This document shows positions 1 to 13,200 of a DNA stretch of 64,000 nt, piece by piece; position 1 is the first letter of the stretch, and the number at the start of each line of letters is the position of its first letter. Source of the DNA: Musa acuminata AAA Group. Its lineage: Eukaryota; Streptophyta; Magnoliopsida; Zingiberales; Musaceae. The notes under the pieces are model-generated. The model saw nothing but the letters and a program-made list of their open reading frames with translations. It was not told the DNA's origin and made no database searches. The stretch spans positions 19,058,501 to 19,122,500 of the forward strand of contig NC_088354.1 of assembly GCF_036884655.1 (NCBI RefSeq), written 5' to 3'. The position numbers and the translations under genes are program-made.

Positions 1-1399
1 ATACAATCGCCCGGAGCCACCTATTGGGCTAGCTGAGAGATGAGGGGTGTAATGGTCAACATCATTCCTACCAATGCCTACATTTGATGGGTGAGACTAA
101 GAAATGCCTCAGTAGGCACCATCAGTTGTCTCACTCTGACCTCAGGAGATGAGAATCTAGGGTCATTAAATAAGTGCCAATAACGCCTCGGGGGTTTGAG
201 CAGAGGCATTCCCAGGAGAACAAGTAGCGGCCTATGAGGGAGAAAGCGGAGTGAGCAGCGGGTGCCACCTCAGTTTAAGCTGATGTTTTCATTTCAGTTT
301 CATCTCGCCTGTAAACATAATTGAATAGCTTTTGGTCCAAAGTAATTCAAGCTAGCTTAATTTCAGATGTTGTCCTGTGTTTAAGCTGATTAGCTTGACA
401 GACAGTAGAAGTTATTTTCACATTATAATGCCTAATAATCTGGTTTTTTTTGTGACAATTTTCTCCATTTTACGCCGCATGCTATCTATCAGCAACCTCT
501 CACCCTTCCTGAGGAAGAATGACCAAATTCCAAGCTTGGACTGATGCAGCCAATGTTCTTTCAACTCCAGGTCATTACTGAGGATGTGAAAGCCAAGGCT
601 GGAAATGAAATCAAGTGGATTGGCGTTCCTTTGTCATCCCCTAAACAAAGGCTTACCTGATGGCATTATCCTCCGACCGAACTCAACAGACTCTCGTGTT
701 CTGTTGCACTCTCTCTGCTGTCTAATGTGGAGGCTTGGGAATAAGAACAATGTTGCTGTTCCCTCTTCTCAACAGTCAAATGAGAACAGGCTTTTGATCA
801 AAAGCAAGGTTTTCATTGGCCAGTCCAAACAAATTAGTTGTCCTTGAGCTATCCACTTGAGCTAATCAATGGTGCTTGTGCTGTAAAAAGAAAATGGCCT
901 TCGTAGGAGCCTTGCAAATAGCTTTTTCTTTCTATCAGAGTGCAAGTTTTCGTCTCATGATTGACTACTGGACACTGTAGCATGCTTTTATTGGATGTGG
1001 TTAACTTCTAATGTTCATGTAGTTAACCTTTCTACATAATCTATTCATTGAAGCAGATAAGAGAAACTGATGAGAATTTCCAAATTTTGGACGTTAATAT
1101 AAGAAACTTTCTTAGACAAAAAAGAAGATAATAAATCTTAAGATGGTGTCAGAGATATCTATGTATAAAACCTGATGTACCATGAAAAAATAGAAGCCAT
1201 GCATGCGAAAAGGTATCTTCAAGGGAAATGGAAGCGTTTCAAGTGCCACTTTCTCCAGTATTACTCCATCAATAAGCTAATTTAATCCATATGCAGTGGA
1301 AATTAACAGCATCTACGTGATGACCTTCCATTACATTGCGCAGCTCGAGTTCAGACGGTGGAGCCATGTATGTCCGTTGTTGCTTGCACTTTTGTCAGG
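1..1399. other. Intergenic, no confident gene
   Basis: No reading frame here resembles a known protein. A stretch from about 565 to 651 follows an intron-acceptor-like sequence and stays open for about 29 codons before a stop. It could be the last exon of a gene lying left of the window, but I do not recognise the peptide. Confidence 0.5.
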
Positions 1400-1965
<566 letters not shown>

Positions 1966-1999
1966 TAATCTCCCGTAGTTGTGTCCATCTGCATGCTAA

Positions 2000-2741
2000 C
2001 TAGTGGAGAAGACTTAGGGTTTTGGGGGAGTTGACAGTCTCGAGCTTGCCCGAAGTCATGGGGTACTGTGCTGGGAGAGGCAGCGAGTTCATGTGCCTGC
2101 AGTTTGGACACGAAGGAGATGACCTGAACAGCATGACAAGGAGATGGCAGTTTATGCACACCACTGCAACCATGTTTCCGGTAAGGGTGTATTTCTTTGC
2201 TTCTTCGTCTGGATTTGTGGAGTTAGCCTTCTCATCTGAGGTTGGCAAGGATGAGATGTTGAGCTCCAGGTCAAGCTTTTGCTCCTTTGGCTTCGTCCAG
2301 CTCCTTCTCAATGTCTTCCTGTTCAAGTAATACATCCTTCCAGACTGCAACACATTGCAACATCATAAGAAAGAAGACAATTAATGTGCCAAAATCTCAT
2401 GATATGAGTTATAATAGATAACCAAAGATTAGTGTCAGAGAGATGGGAGAGATGATCACTCGAAGATCTAGGCATTGCTCCCAATCCAGTGGCAAGGGAT
2501 CATTGAGCTGGAGATCAATACTAGTCTGAATCATCACAGGATCAGACCAAGTTTGCTTCCTCTTCCTCCGCGAATTCGCATCCGACTCTGAAGATGAGCT
2601 GTTTGTTCTCCCACATAAGAGTGACAGGGAACCACCCAGCGAAAGCTCCGGGTTGTTCACAGCTCTCAACTCGAGCACCTTCCTCTCCTTCTCTCCACCA
2701 AAAGGAATCTCTTTCTTGGCCATCGGGATCTCCTTTATCAT
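2000..2741 (-). CDS. CFL1: WW-domain protein, CURLY FLAG LEAF 1-like
   Basis: Two exons on the minus strand: 2741-2460 (94 codons) and 2344-2000 (114 codons plus stop), joined in phase 0 across a GT-AG intron. The predicted protein has 208 residues. The splice restores a WW domain at about residues 85-107: LPLDWEQCLDL is encoded by exon 1 and SGRMYYLNRKTLRRSW by exon 2, giving both signature tryptophans and the central Tyr pair. The C-terminal region has the conserved plant motif MVAVVCINCHLLVML followed by CPNC, two Cys pairs typical of CFL1 proteins. In this family the WW protein binds HD-ZIP IV partners and represses cuticle and epidermal genes, controlling leaf rolling; that role is family knowledge. 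A second in-frame Met lies six codons downstream. The family call is firm; the precise function is inferred. Confidence 0.88.
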
Positions 2742-2829
2742 TCTTTGCTACTCGGATAGTGGACCTTGTATGTACAATGAGGGAAAGAAGGAAGAAGGCT
2801 GCTTCTATATATGGAGAAGAGTAGAGGAG

Positions 2830-3380
2830 AGAGAGGGGGGGGGGAGGGGGGAGAACTGAGGAAGAGGATGTTGGAGTATGGTTTTGGTGGATGGAGTACA
2901 TGCAGGAGGGGTTATGATACTTAAGAGGGTTCTTAAAGAGGCTTCATCCGACCCTATTGAAAGGATCACGTACAGGCCAAGCATTTAAAGTAAACAAGTA
3001 GAGATCTTAAATGGCCTCAAATGCCACCATTTGGAACCTCTCCCTACATGACTGAGTGTTTCAGCAATTTATCCAATTAGAAGGAGCAAAAAACTGTCTT
3101 AAGTTTTTTATTTTTTAATGTCTCTTTCAATCCTTAGTAACGTGTCATTATTTTTTAATCCTTTTTTTAATTTTAATTATCTTCTTCTTGTTCGCAACGA
3201 TAGCTATTCAACTAATTTTTTTCAACATTTAACCTTTTTATTAACTCCATCCTTTTGGAATCTGGTACGATGTTGAAGTCGACGATGATGAGTGAGTGAA
3301 ACTAACCATTAATTAATATACATTATGTTAGACATCGATTAAACCCCAAAACTTTAACTCGTTAAATTGCAGGCCAAACC

Positions 3381-3462
<82 letters not shown>

Positions 3463-3792
3463 TTATGTCGGCGGGGAGCTTTGAGTAATCGATTTAAGAA
3501 AACAAAGCCTTGAAACAACTTCACCATGCACATTGGAGCTCCATCTAATTATGGAGACCAACTAGTATAGATAGTTGCAACTAAGTCATAGATTGCGTTA
3601 CAGGGTTGCAAAAAATGTGCTATATCTGTTTGTCATGATCACGAGCTAAACATTAGAAGCTTGACACTAAGAAAAACATTATGATAAGCCATGGAGGCTA
3701 CAGAGCATCCTTTCCTCGTTTTCGTATTGATCATCTCTCATATACCATCCGCATACATGCATGTAAGACCAGCATTAAACTCCCACGAAGTA

Positions 3793-3823
<31 letters not shown>

Positions 3824-5928
3824 CTGCTCCTCGTGGGTGAGCATTCATTCATGGCCGTGCCCAACCCTTATTCTGATACAGAAGCGAAGAAGACGTACGT
3901 CACAGCGAGAGAGAGAGAGAGAGAGAGCAATAAATATCTGCAAGCTCACCGCCATCATCATCACCATGAAGCAAAATAGGCAAAGGCACGAGAGAAGGAA
4001 CACAGAGGAAGTGTTGCAGCTTCCACATATCACAATTCGCCAGGTGCACAACCCTCAGTAAGTACTTAGGGTGTTCATCTTTGGTAGCTGGAGCATGAAC
4101 ACCTATTCAATGTTGTGATGTTACATCTCTCCCAGGTTTAAATGCCACAGCACAGACCTTGGCTGATGAATGATCCCAAATTGACCCCATCACTCTGTGC
4201 ATAGATCTGATCTATACATTAAATGAAGTGCACTCTTTTGTGCAGATGCATGTTTGTTCTCCTTAAAAACAGCTAATAAGAGAAGCACTTCCGAAAATGT
4301 TGGATATCTATTTTCACTAATTATAGGGATGAAATTGTAGAAGAATACCAATTAAACTTGGAACTTTCTTTTTGTTGTTTGGTTAAGTTTTTTGTGTTGA
4401 TGATTTGATCGGAATGTTTTGAGTTTGATGTTTATCTTTTGTCTTTTAAATCTTCTACATTTCAGTGCTCAATTGACTATATCATTAGAGTTGCATTTAA
4501 ACAGCAATTTTTTCAGATTAAGATTTTATTTTATATACTTTGGCGTTATTCGTTTTGTGTGTTTTATTTCTAATACTGCACTCCTTCGTTGTCCAACTAT
4601 TGTTAGCTCAAACTCAAATTCATCTAAGAAGTTCGGCAAGAAGGATATATCAGTAGGATTCAGTAAGAGGAAAAACAAGTTAGGGATAATATTTTTCCTC
4701 ATCCATTTTTTTTAGAAATATAAATACAGTGTCTTCGTTTAGACATCTGATTGGTTAGTTTATTATTATACAAATGATGTGTCTCAGGTTTAAATATTTT
4801 TAATTACTAATTTGATCATGAGAATCATTAATTATTAACTACTATTAATATAATTATTTTTTTCTTAAAAGATAAATCATGAATGCGGACTTTGATCTCG
4901 GGATCTTATTGACAAAATCTTTATTAACTAAATTAGCAATTCGAAATTTATCGAAGGAGGTCTCATACTTTCAATATTTGTTAGATGAGTCTAGTATATT
5001 ATCATATGATCCAATGATGTTTTAAACCTTTGATCCTTGATAAACAAATATGGTACATTGCGAATAAACTAATATTTAATATGTAAAACAATATATGAAA
5101 TATGGTTTCAGAAACCTTTGTTAAGTAAGGTTTCAAATTCTAAACCTTTGTTAAGTGAATTTAATATAAATATATTAAATAAGATTTTGAACCTTAGGTT
5201 GTGATGACTATCACTAACTAATATTTTATAGGTAATGTAATATAAAGAAGACAACTATTGTGATGAAGAACAATATCTTGATGCACAAGACATGGAGATG
5301 TCTTCATAACTAGTACTAAAATAACACCATCAAACAAGATGTGCATTGAAGACCAACTCAATCCACTCCTGCAAGCATTTAAATTCCATTGTTTGATTGA
5401 TCAACAAGCTCCACAAATAGGAGAAGTCAAGCTTTTCATGTGTCTGACACTCTCTCCTTGAATGCAGCATTGATTCTTGCCCTATCTGTATAAGAATTAA
5501 TCACCAGCGTCACTGCTTCAAAGATTTATGCTTCCTCTCTGCAGCAACTTCTCCAATTAAAGATGGCAGTAATTGGCCAACACGTTTAGCTGCTTGCTCA
5601 GCCTCCTGTCCTTGGATCCATTAAGTACCCCCCAACAGGCTTTCATGCCACCATCTACTGCAAGATTTAGAGAGCGCCATCAGAATGCATGAACCCCAAT
5701 CTCCAAAAAAATTTCCATGTCAGAAATGGGAAGGAATGAGGTTGTTAAGTTGCATTGTGATGTGAGATTGTCCAGTTTGTATTGAAGCAGTTTAAACAGC
5801 TCTGCAGATGCATATTGATTGAGCCTTTCTGCACATCTGCAGCACAAACTCCTTGCTGGATGCTGGAGATGGTGAATGGTTCTGATCCTTGGAGCAAGTG
5901 TTTGGCCAATCTGTTGGAAATAAAACTC
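2830..5928. other. AT-rich intergenic, microsatellites only
   Basis: Upstream DNA of the CFL1-like gene followed by about 2.9 kb without a recognisable gene. It holds a purine-rich G tract at 2828-2850, a TA run at 3386-3457, a short TA run near 3792-3820 and a GA run at 3906-3927. Short open frames around these repeats have no recognisable protein character. Confidence 0.6.
3386..3457. repeat. (TA)n microsatellite
   Basis: About 72 bp of uninterrupted TA dinucleotides in intergenic DNA. Confidence 0.95.
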
Positions 5929-6190
<262 letters not shown>

Positions 6191-6712
6191 AACCAGATTT
6201 TTTTTTCTATTTTCAATCTATTTTAGGTTTTTTTTTCTGAAAGTAAGCACACTCCAACATATTAACACTCGGATGCACCGGTAGAATAGTGATTGAAGTG
6301 GTAATCGATATACAAAAATACAAACCTTACAAGAAGGAAAGATAAAATTATATCTTAGACAAGGGTTCATACCTCGAGATTTTTTTTTTTTATCTTCCCT
6401 CTAATTTTTGATAATATATTATTTTTTAGATTTATTAATCGGAATAATTGGTTTGACAAGCATGCAGCAAAATAATCCTAACAAAACACCACATGAACTG
6501 ATGCACAAAATAATTTCCAAGACAAGGAACCAGATATGTATAAATATATGAGAATGCCCATTGCATATACAATAGCCATGAAATAGAAGCAACACTAGCT
6601 GCCTACATCCTTCTGCACTTCCAAGCTCCATACTGAATCGAAACCTTTTAACATTAAGCAAGGCTTACATACTGAATGAATGAGAATTCGGCTTCTATTT
6701 GGGAATTCCATC

Positions 6713-7171
6713 TTAACTAGCAAGCTTGAAAGCATCAATGAAAAGCCCATATGTGAATCCCATCTTGAAATTGTTTAGTAGCGCAATAGGAAAGGTTACT
6801 TTGGGCCGACTGTAGTAAAATCTGGTCACATACTCAGTAAGAAGAACACATACCACTGCAGCAATTACATCATTCACACCCAAAGCACCAAATGACAGAG
6901 AAATTGTTTGTGCAACATAAAAGCCACCCAACAATGAGATACCACCAAAAAGTGCTCTGCGAGGACGGCTTCTGAAGTAATTCCTTGAGGCATCTGGGAT
7001 GAGGCGAATGATGTCAATTAGTCTTCGTGGGCCCTCATTTTCCTGTACTGCTCGAATACTTCGGTATCTGGGTGAATACTTCTGTGTCATTTTGTATCTC
7101 TGAAGGTAGAACTTTTTTTGTGAACCAAAGCCAAGGTTGGGCACTTGGACAACAGCTCCACCGCATGCCAT
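6713..7171 (-). CDS. Ycf20-like protein, plastid (DUF565)
   Basis: Single-exon frame of 152 residues. The N-terminus (MACGGAVVQVPNLGFGSQKK) is basic and hydroxylated enough to act as a plastid transit peptide. The mature part carries the Ycf20/DUF565 pattern: a basic segment (YFRSRPRRALFGGISLLGGF, residues about 85-104), then hydrophobic membrane segments through ALGVNDVIAAVVCVLL, then the conserved end LLNNFKMGFTYGLFIDAFKL. Ycf20 is a small thylakoid protein encoded in the plastid of red algae and the nucleus of green plants. The Chlamydomonas and Arabidopsis homologues affect non-photochemical quenching. The length fits the plant nuclear family. The start was chosen because it is the only Met before the transit-like region. 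Function in this species is inferred from the family. Confidence 0.9.
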   Translation of the reverse strand: MACGGAVVQVPNLGFGSQKKFYLQRYKMTQKYSPRYRSIRAVQENEGPRRLIDIIRLIPDASRNYFRSRPRRALFGGISLLGGFYVAQTISLSFGALGVNDVIAAVVCVLLTEYVTRFYYSRPKVTFPIALLNNFKMGFTYGLFIDAFKLAS

Positions 7172-7209
7172 TTTTTACACTATGGATCAAGAGAAAACAA
7201 GCAACTTAA

Positions 7210-9140
7210 ACGCTAAAGATACGCACTAGAGCATGCAAAACTCACTAGCTATATGTGAAGCAGCACTAATAAGATTATTATGGAAGAGTGTCCTGAGTTC
7301 CTAACAATATAAAAGATGAAACATTTTCCCTGTCCTTAAACAACTTCCTCTATACATCCACTTGAAATATATGTTCAAATATTCCAGTTGCTTCATGGGC
7401 AGATCACTAATGTGGAGAAAAAAAACTAATCAAGTCCTAGAAGAACATCATCTATGGAACCCATGAAAGGAGTAGCAGCATGGAAGCTTTTTGTACGATA
7501 ATTATACATATTGTACTCGCACATATTTGATACGCCCTGAAGCCTTATACCAATCCAAAAATATTTGATACGCCCTGAAGCCACCGGCCCACAAGGACCA
7601 GTCTCCTTAATCTCCCTTTTCTGCTATATATGATGTCCAAATCTGTCTGTTACAAAGTAATTTGAGTTCCAACAAAACTCAACATTTTAAATCACATTCA
7701 TTGTGCTACTGACAGAATTGGGAACAATTTTGAGGCTATAATAAAATAACTATAAATTGTATGAATTATTGTAGATAACTTTTTCGTTATCATGAATGTG
7801 TGTTATGAGGAATGTCAACCCATTTAGTCATCATCGTACCCATGAATACATTGGATAATTAGCTAGGGCATTATAACTTATAGAGGACATGGATTTGGAC
7901 CTTTGTCCTCAAAGAGAGGGAAGAAACTAGAATCTTGTACCATTTCACTTCCAATTTGTACATTGTAGACATAGTGGCATGATAAATGTTGATGCCTCCA
8001 ACAAGTACAAGCCTGAATTATCAATTAGAGAACTAAAATACTAATAAAGATAAATTTATGGTATAGAAATTAAAATGCTAACCAAGTACAAGCCTTAGGA
8101 TTCATATATATGGCAGTTGTGAAAGATAAGTTAATCTTGTTACTGTACCTCTCAAACTAAAATAAAATAAATTTCCTAACTGTATACGATCGCTTATACT
8201 GGGACTGCATGATATTAATTAGGCTTAAAATATAACTCTTTTGTCCAATTAAATTATAGACTAAATTAGTAACGAAAATCAGACAGAAATAAAAAAATAG
8301 AAAAGCCTACTACAAGAAGTTGATGAGGAAGTATAAACCCTCTTGGTTCTTAACTTGGCTAAAGAAGTCTCGAGAAAGGACTTCTCCAATTCAATTCGCT
8401 AGAATTGAGTTGTTCACTTTATATATATCTGATTCGACAGCAATTTATCCAGAAGTCTACGTACTTTGGCCCCCAACACGATGCAAAATTATTAGAACTA
8501 TATTAGCTATTGACTGGACCTCAGTTCCAATTCAAAGTCAGTGATGGAGCCAATAAAAAGGAAATAAAAAATATTAAGATATGAAGCACCAAAATTGCTG
8601 AAGAACAAAAATTCAATTTTTCTATGATCTATTACTCATTCATCATGAATACCTAAATTAACAAATCCAGTAACATGATCCAAGATATTGACTAGATTTA
8701 TGGTCCAAAAACCATCCAAATAAGATGAAATATTCTAAAACATGATTCTTGACAATATTAATACAAATATTAATAAATTTAATATGCAAATTATATGATT
8801 TAAGATAAATTTCTGCAGATTATTTTTCTATTTTTTCCACATCCTCCATTTTGTTCCGAGAGGATGCACCATGAAAAATTTATAAAAATAATGTAACTTT
8901 ACTTCTAGGAACTTTAGCCCACGAGATCATGCTGAGATTGTCAATATGTCATCCGAGTGTTCCACCATCACTTTTTAATATGCAACATCGAGGTCTGTAT
9001 AAATGAAACTTGAGCATTAAAAGTTCCCCTCAAGAATGTATGACAAGTGCAAAATCATATATGCCATGTCCCAAAAAATTATGAAGTAAATATGCCCCAA
9101 ATTACATATCAACTGATTTGGGCAACACACAATAATACAT
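7210..9140. other. Intergenic, no gene recognised
   Basis: About 1.9 kb of AT-rich sequence upstream of the Ycf20-like gene. It contains a short direct repeat at about 7525-7582, in which ATTTGATACGCCCTGAAGCC occurs twice. A 74-codon open frame at 8320-8544 has no recognisable domain. Nothing else stands out. Confidence 0.5.
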
Positions 9141-9144
9141 TAAG

Positions 9145-9251
9145 TCTACTGATTAACCTTCATCAATGGTCGCTAGTAGCTCAAGCAACATGTATGTACA
9201 TACATACATACATGAGCTACTAGCGACCATTGATGGAGGTTAATCAGTAGA
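9145..9251. repeat. Near-perfect inverted repeat (hairpin), 39-bp arms
   Basis: The left arm 9145-9183 and right arm 9213-9251 are reverse complements at 38 of 39 positions. The single difference would be a G:U wobble in plus-strand RNA. The 29-base spacer (9184-9212) is a TGTA/CATA microsatellite. Outside the arms the complementarity stops at once. It lies about 1 kb upstream of the NAD(P)H-hydrate dehydratase start. It could be a foldback mobile element, a palindromic duplication or a young microRNA-like precursor. The sequence alone does not decide. Confidence 0.9.
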
Positions 9252-9399
9252 TAATGTAAATGCGTCCGTTTAGTAAAAGGAGATGGCTTTTTAGTCAACT
9301 ACCAACGGCAGATTATCCATTGCGCTTTAATTTTTCACAGCAAATTGACCAAAATAAGATCATCCGACAAAAGAACTGAATTTTAAAACGATTGAAATT

Positions 9400-9998
9400 T
9401 CAATACATAATAATGGTGGTAACCTAAACAAGAAGCTTATTAGATTTGCTAACCCTGATCGACGACTCGTAGGCAAAGAGGGCAGCGACTGGCCCGCGGT
9501 AAGAGGCAGGACTTGACCGTGGAGCCGCGGGGGTGGCACTGAAGCGAGTGGGTTAGCGCCGGCGACGGCGGCTGAAGGCTGGGTGGACAACGTGAGACTT
9601 GGGAACGCGACGGTGGCTTTTGTCCCCTGTTTCTTTATCGATCTGCGTCAACTGACCATAATGCCCTCGTCCTTGGCCACAAGATGAACCGAACCGGTTC
9701 TTATGGGCCAATGGAAAGCCTTGTTTAGTCCCCAGGCGGGACCCGGTCATTGGTTGTAGGCCGTTGGACCAAAGCCAATATTGGCCCGGCCCGACATAGG
9801 AGGAAGCGACACTCTCTGTTGCTCGACTCGTGTGTCGTTTCCCGTACATCCGTTTCTCGTTCTCTATGGAGTCTCGACCTCCGCTCCCCGTTTGTTGTCC
9901 CCAAGTGTCGCCATTTCTATCCGTTTCTCTTTCTTGCATCGACTCGAGATTTGTTAATCGAAGGAACGGAATTGGTTGGGTGTTTGGTCGACGACGAG
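9400..9998. promoter_or_regulatory. GC-rich promoter and likely 5' UTR exon of the dehydratase gene
   Basis: Base composition rises sharply above the AT-rich surroundings, as expected for a promoter and first exon. A donor (GACGAG followed by GTAAGC) ends a probable non-coding exon near 9998. An acceptor (GACACAG) at 10250-10251 begins the exon that holds the start codon. Open frames on both strands here are probably a result of high GC. A divergent transcript on the minus strand (about 9590 downward) cannot be excluded. Confidence 0.45.
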
Positions 9999-10251
9999 GT
10001 AAGCATGGATAATCTCATCAATGCTTTCAGTATCCCTGTCGGTCCAACGTTTAATTCTTCCCTTGGATCTGTTCTTAGGTTTAGCTTGATCTGCGCCAAT
10101 ATTTTTTTCACTTTGATATATAGAATCATATTCGAATCGAAAATTCGGGCTTTCTGATTGCCATGTATGAATTAGTTGAGAAAAGTACATTTGCTAGCGG
10201 TAATTCCTGGTTTTCCTTCTTTTTTATGATTGATTTTTACCCGGGACACAG

Positions 10252-10282
10252 ATGCTTGATGTGTGATCAAGACATGATATGA
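10252..10282 (+). promoter_or_regulatory. Two tiny upstream ORFs in the dehydratase leader
   Basis: If the acceptor at 10250-10251 is used, the exon opens with an ATG at 10252 that gives a four-codon uORF ending at 10266. A second ATG at 10274 gives a two-codon uORF ending at 10282, overlapping the main ATG at 10279. Short uORFs of this kind often lower translation of the main frame. An in-frame Met at 10321 could serve as an alternative start after leaky scanning. Confidence 0.4.
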
Positions 10283-13200
10283 GTGGTTCCATCGCTTCCT
10301 CTGGTTGTCCAGAGTATTGCATGTGGGCATCGTCAGCTGTGGTAAGGAGGCAGCTTTTCTTGATAAGGTCTTTGGGTGGATACTGTTGTCGGATACATTC
10401 ACATAGAATGCGAGGGATACAAGGCGCTAATGTCGAGGCATCAGAGGCTGATGCTGAGAGCATTATTCGGAGGGTAACACCAGCGCTAGACCCCATTCGT
10501 TATAAAGGCCAAGCAGGTGAACATTTTCATGCTTGTAAAATTGGTAGCAATTTAGTTTTGTCATTGTGTTGGTGGTAGTTAACTTTACCATTATGCATCT
10601 ATGAGGTTATTTACATTTTCCATCACTGTAGCATATTAGAGTTCTTATAAAAAAAGGTTATATTTTCACTGTTAATTGAGAGAGAAGGAGAACATAGGTT
10701 ATTCTGCATCACATTAACAAGAAAAGTCATCTCATGAGCTACCAAAGGAAGGTATGTGGAAAAAAAACCTGAAGTTTGTTAAAAAGTAATGTCTAGTCAA
10801 CTTGTGGTGATTCAGAATTAAGTTTCCATCTGTGTTGTATTGTAGAAGGTTCTTAAGTCTTATTGGGGATAGAAGAAATGGATAAGTGAATGATGACTAT
10901 TATCAGCCCTGAAGATCAAATCAAATTGAAGTTATGAATATTATCATCTTTATAGTTGCTTCCAAAACCTCTTCTTCAACCTCTCTTCCTTTTTATTATT
11001 TCTCTCTTGATTCTCTCCTGATTTCTCTCCTTATTCATTGAGCTTGTTCACAAACTAAGAATTTCAATCTAGAATTTACCTATACATACTGAAACCCCTG
11101 CAGCTGCTGCTTGTTTACTCTTTTAAAGTTATTGACCTTGCTACATATGTCATGCTGATATAACTTTTAATGCCTAAAAATTAAAAATGAATGAAAAATA
11201 CCCAGTTATGCAAAACAGGAGTTTTTTTGAAAATGTTTCATATACTTATATCTTTTCAACTATAACTTCATAGCATAACTGTTTTCTACCTCACACTTCC
11301 TAAATTCAAAAGAAGTCATTTCTTCCCATTACTTGATGCAAAAGCTGACATGGCATCCTACAATCTGTAAAAGAAACCATGAATTCCCTCATCGTTTGGT
11401 TAACCTGATTGATCAATAGTCATGCCTTGTTGACAATTTTTAGCCTGTACAGCAATTCCTGACTCCAAGTTTGGTTTCTTTAAATCCAGCTTGTTAAGGA
11501 TGATATCAAGAAAATTATGCTAGAGCATGAATGAATCAAATAAAGCTTGATACCTTTGGATTAACAAACTTTATAATCTAGCAACTAGATAGTGTGCTGG
11601 TTTCTCGTGAACATGAATAGCTTATGTCCTTGTAGTTTGATAGCTTTGCCTTCATTTCAGTGTTACTGTATCGAAACTAAGTTCATATTAAATGGATCTC
11701 AAGTTACTTGCAATTTTTTTTAATAAATCATTTGTTTTGCACAAATTGAAGATAAGATTTGACTTCCAATTGATTCGCTTTGAGGATTAATCCTGAATAT
11801 TATGTTATATTCTCATTTAGATTCGCATAAATTCAAAGACGTATCCTTGAAGCAACTATTCTTTTTTGTAGTATAACAAAATATTTTGCTGAAATTTGGA
11901 TTTTTTTTTTTTTTTGGCAAAATCTTGCTGAACTCAACTCATTGACAAAAACTACCATGACCTTCTTGTACTTTGAGTGCGATGAGATCAATGTCATTGT
12001 CAAAGAGTTATTTTCACCCTAACCATCTTTTCTTCTTTTTTTCCAGGAAAGATTGCAGTAATTGGTGGATGTCGTGAGTACACAGGGGCTCCATATTTTG
12101 CTGCTATATCAGCTCTAAAACTCGTGAGTACCATCACTCTCATATAGTCAGTTCATATATTAAGTATGTCGAACTTTGTTCCGTGTTCATTGTTGCTTCT
12201 AATTTCATATAGCATCATAAATATAAATTGGTTGGCATGTACCATGCAGGGGGCAGACTTATCACATGTTTTTTGTACAAAAGATGCAGCAACAGTGATA
12301 AAGAGCTATAGCCCGGAGTTGATTGTGCATCCAGTTTTAGAAGAATCTTACAGTGTAAGGTAATCCTTTCTTAGGAAAGTCTCTTTGGGGGCCTTGTACA
12401 ACAAGGGTTGATATACACTTTGGTTTCTTAGGGACGACGAGAGAGACTCTGTTTCTGCTAAGGTTCTTTCTGAAGTTGGAAAGTGGATGGAAAGATTTGA
12501 CTGTATTGTTGTTGGTCCGGGACTAGGAAGAGATCAATTTCTTATGGTATGCTGCTAGCTTGAGAAGTTATTCTCACAACCATTGACTTTTATGAGGTTG
12601 TCCTATTTCTATCTTTGTGATTTGTTTTCCCATATCATTTCTCCAATTCTTGCCTTCGCCATCTAGTTTCAAAAAAGTGTTGTATGTTTATTACAACACA
12701 CCTTTCTTAAAATTAAATTACATGAAGAAAGTATGGGTGCGGAATGGGTTCACTAAGGTACCTTCTTCTGAGAAACCTACTGTACGTGAAGATTATAGGA
12801 AACAGTGGAAATTAGAAAGGTAATATTAGCTCAGGAAATACTATTTCTGCTGCTAAATCTGAGGTGCTCCTAAAACCACATGAAAGTTGAATCTACTATT
12901 CAGACATCTGTTTGATCCATTGCAACAGTTAATCTATTTTAAACTCTTTTTATATGTTAATCCATTGCAACAGTTAATCCATTGCAATCAATATGACCTT
13001 ATTGTGAATTGACACCCTTTGTCCAGATTCCCTGTCATTCACAAGGCATGGATGAATTCTCATGATAGGAACATATTTCATTCAGTGACAATCATTATGT
13101 GATTAAGCGATGGCTACAACTTGGTGCAGTGCAATATTGTATGATTTTTCTGACTATTTCACACTATCAAGGGGGACCAACATTTTGCTAGCTGCAGTAT

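Noticed and set aside
565..651. Possible last exon after an acceptor-like CTCCAG
   Set aside because: Only about 29 codons, not recognised, and the rest of the gene would lie outside the window. An unrelated frame at 605-847 overlaps it and also shows no domain.
8320..8544. 74-codon plus-strand frame
   Set aside because: No domain, no splice context and AT-rich surroundings; chance frame.
9360..9939. Minus-strand frames opposite the dehydratase first exon
   Set aside because: Arg/Gly/Ser-rich composition is what GC-rich promoter DNA gives on its non-coding strand. No homology recognised.
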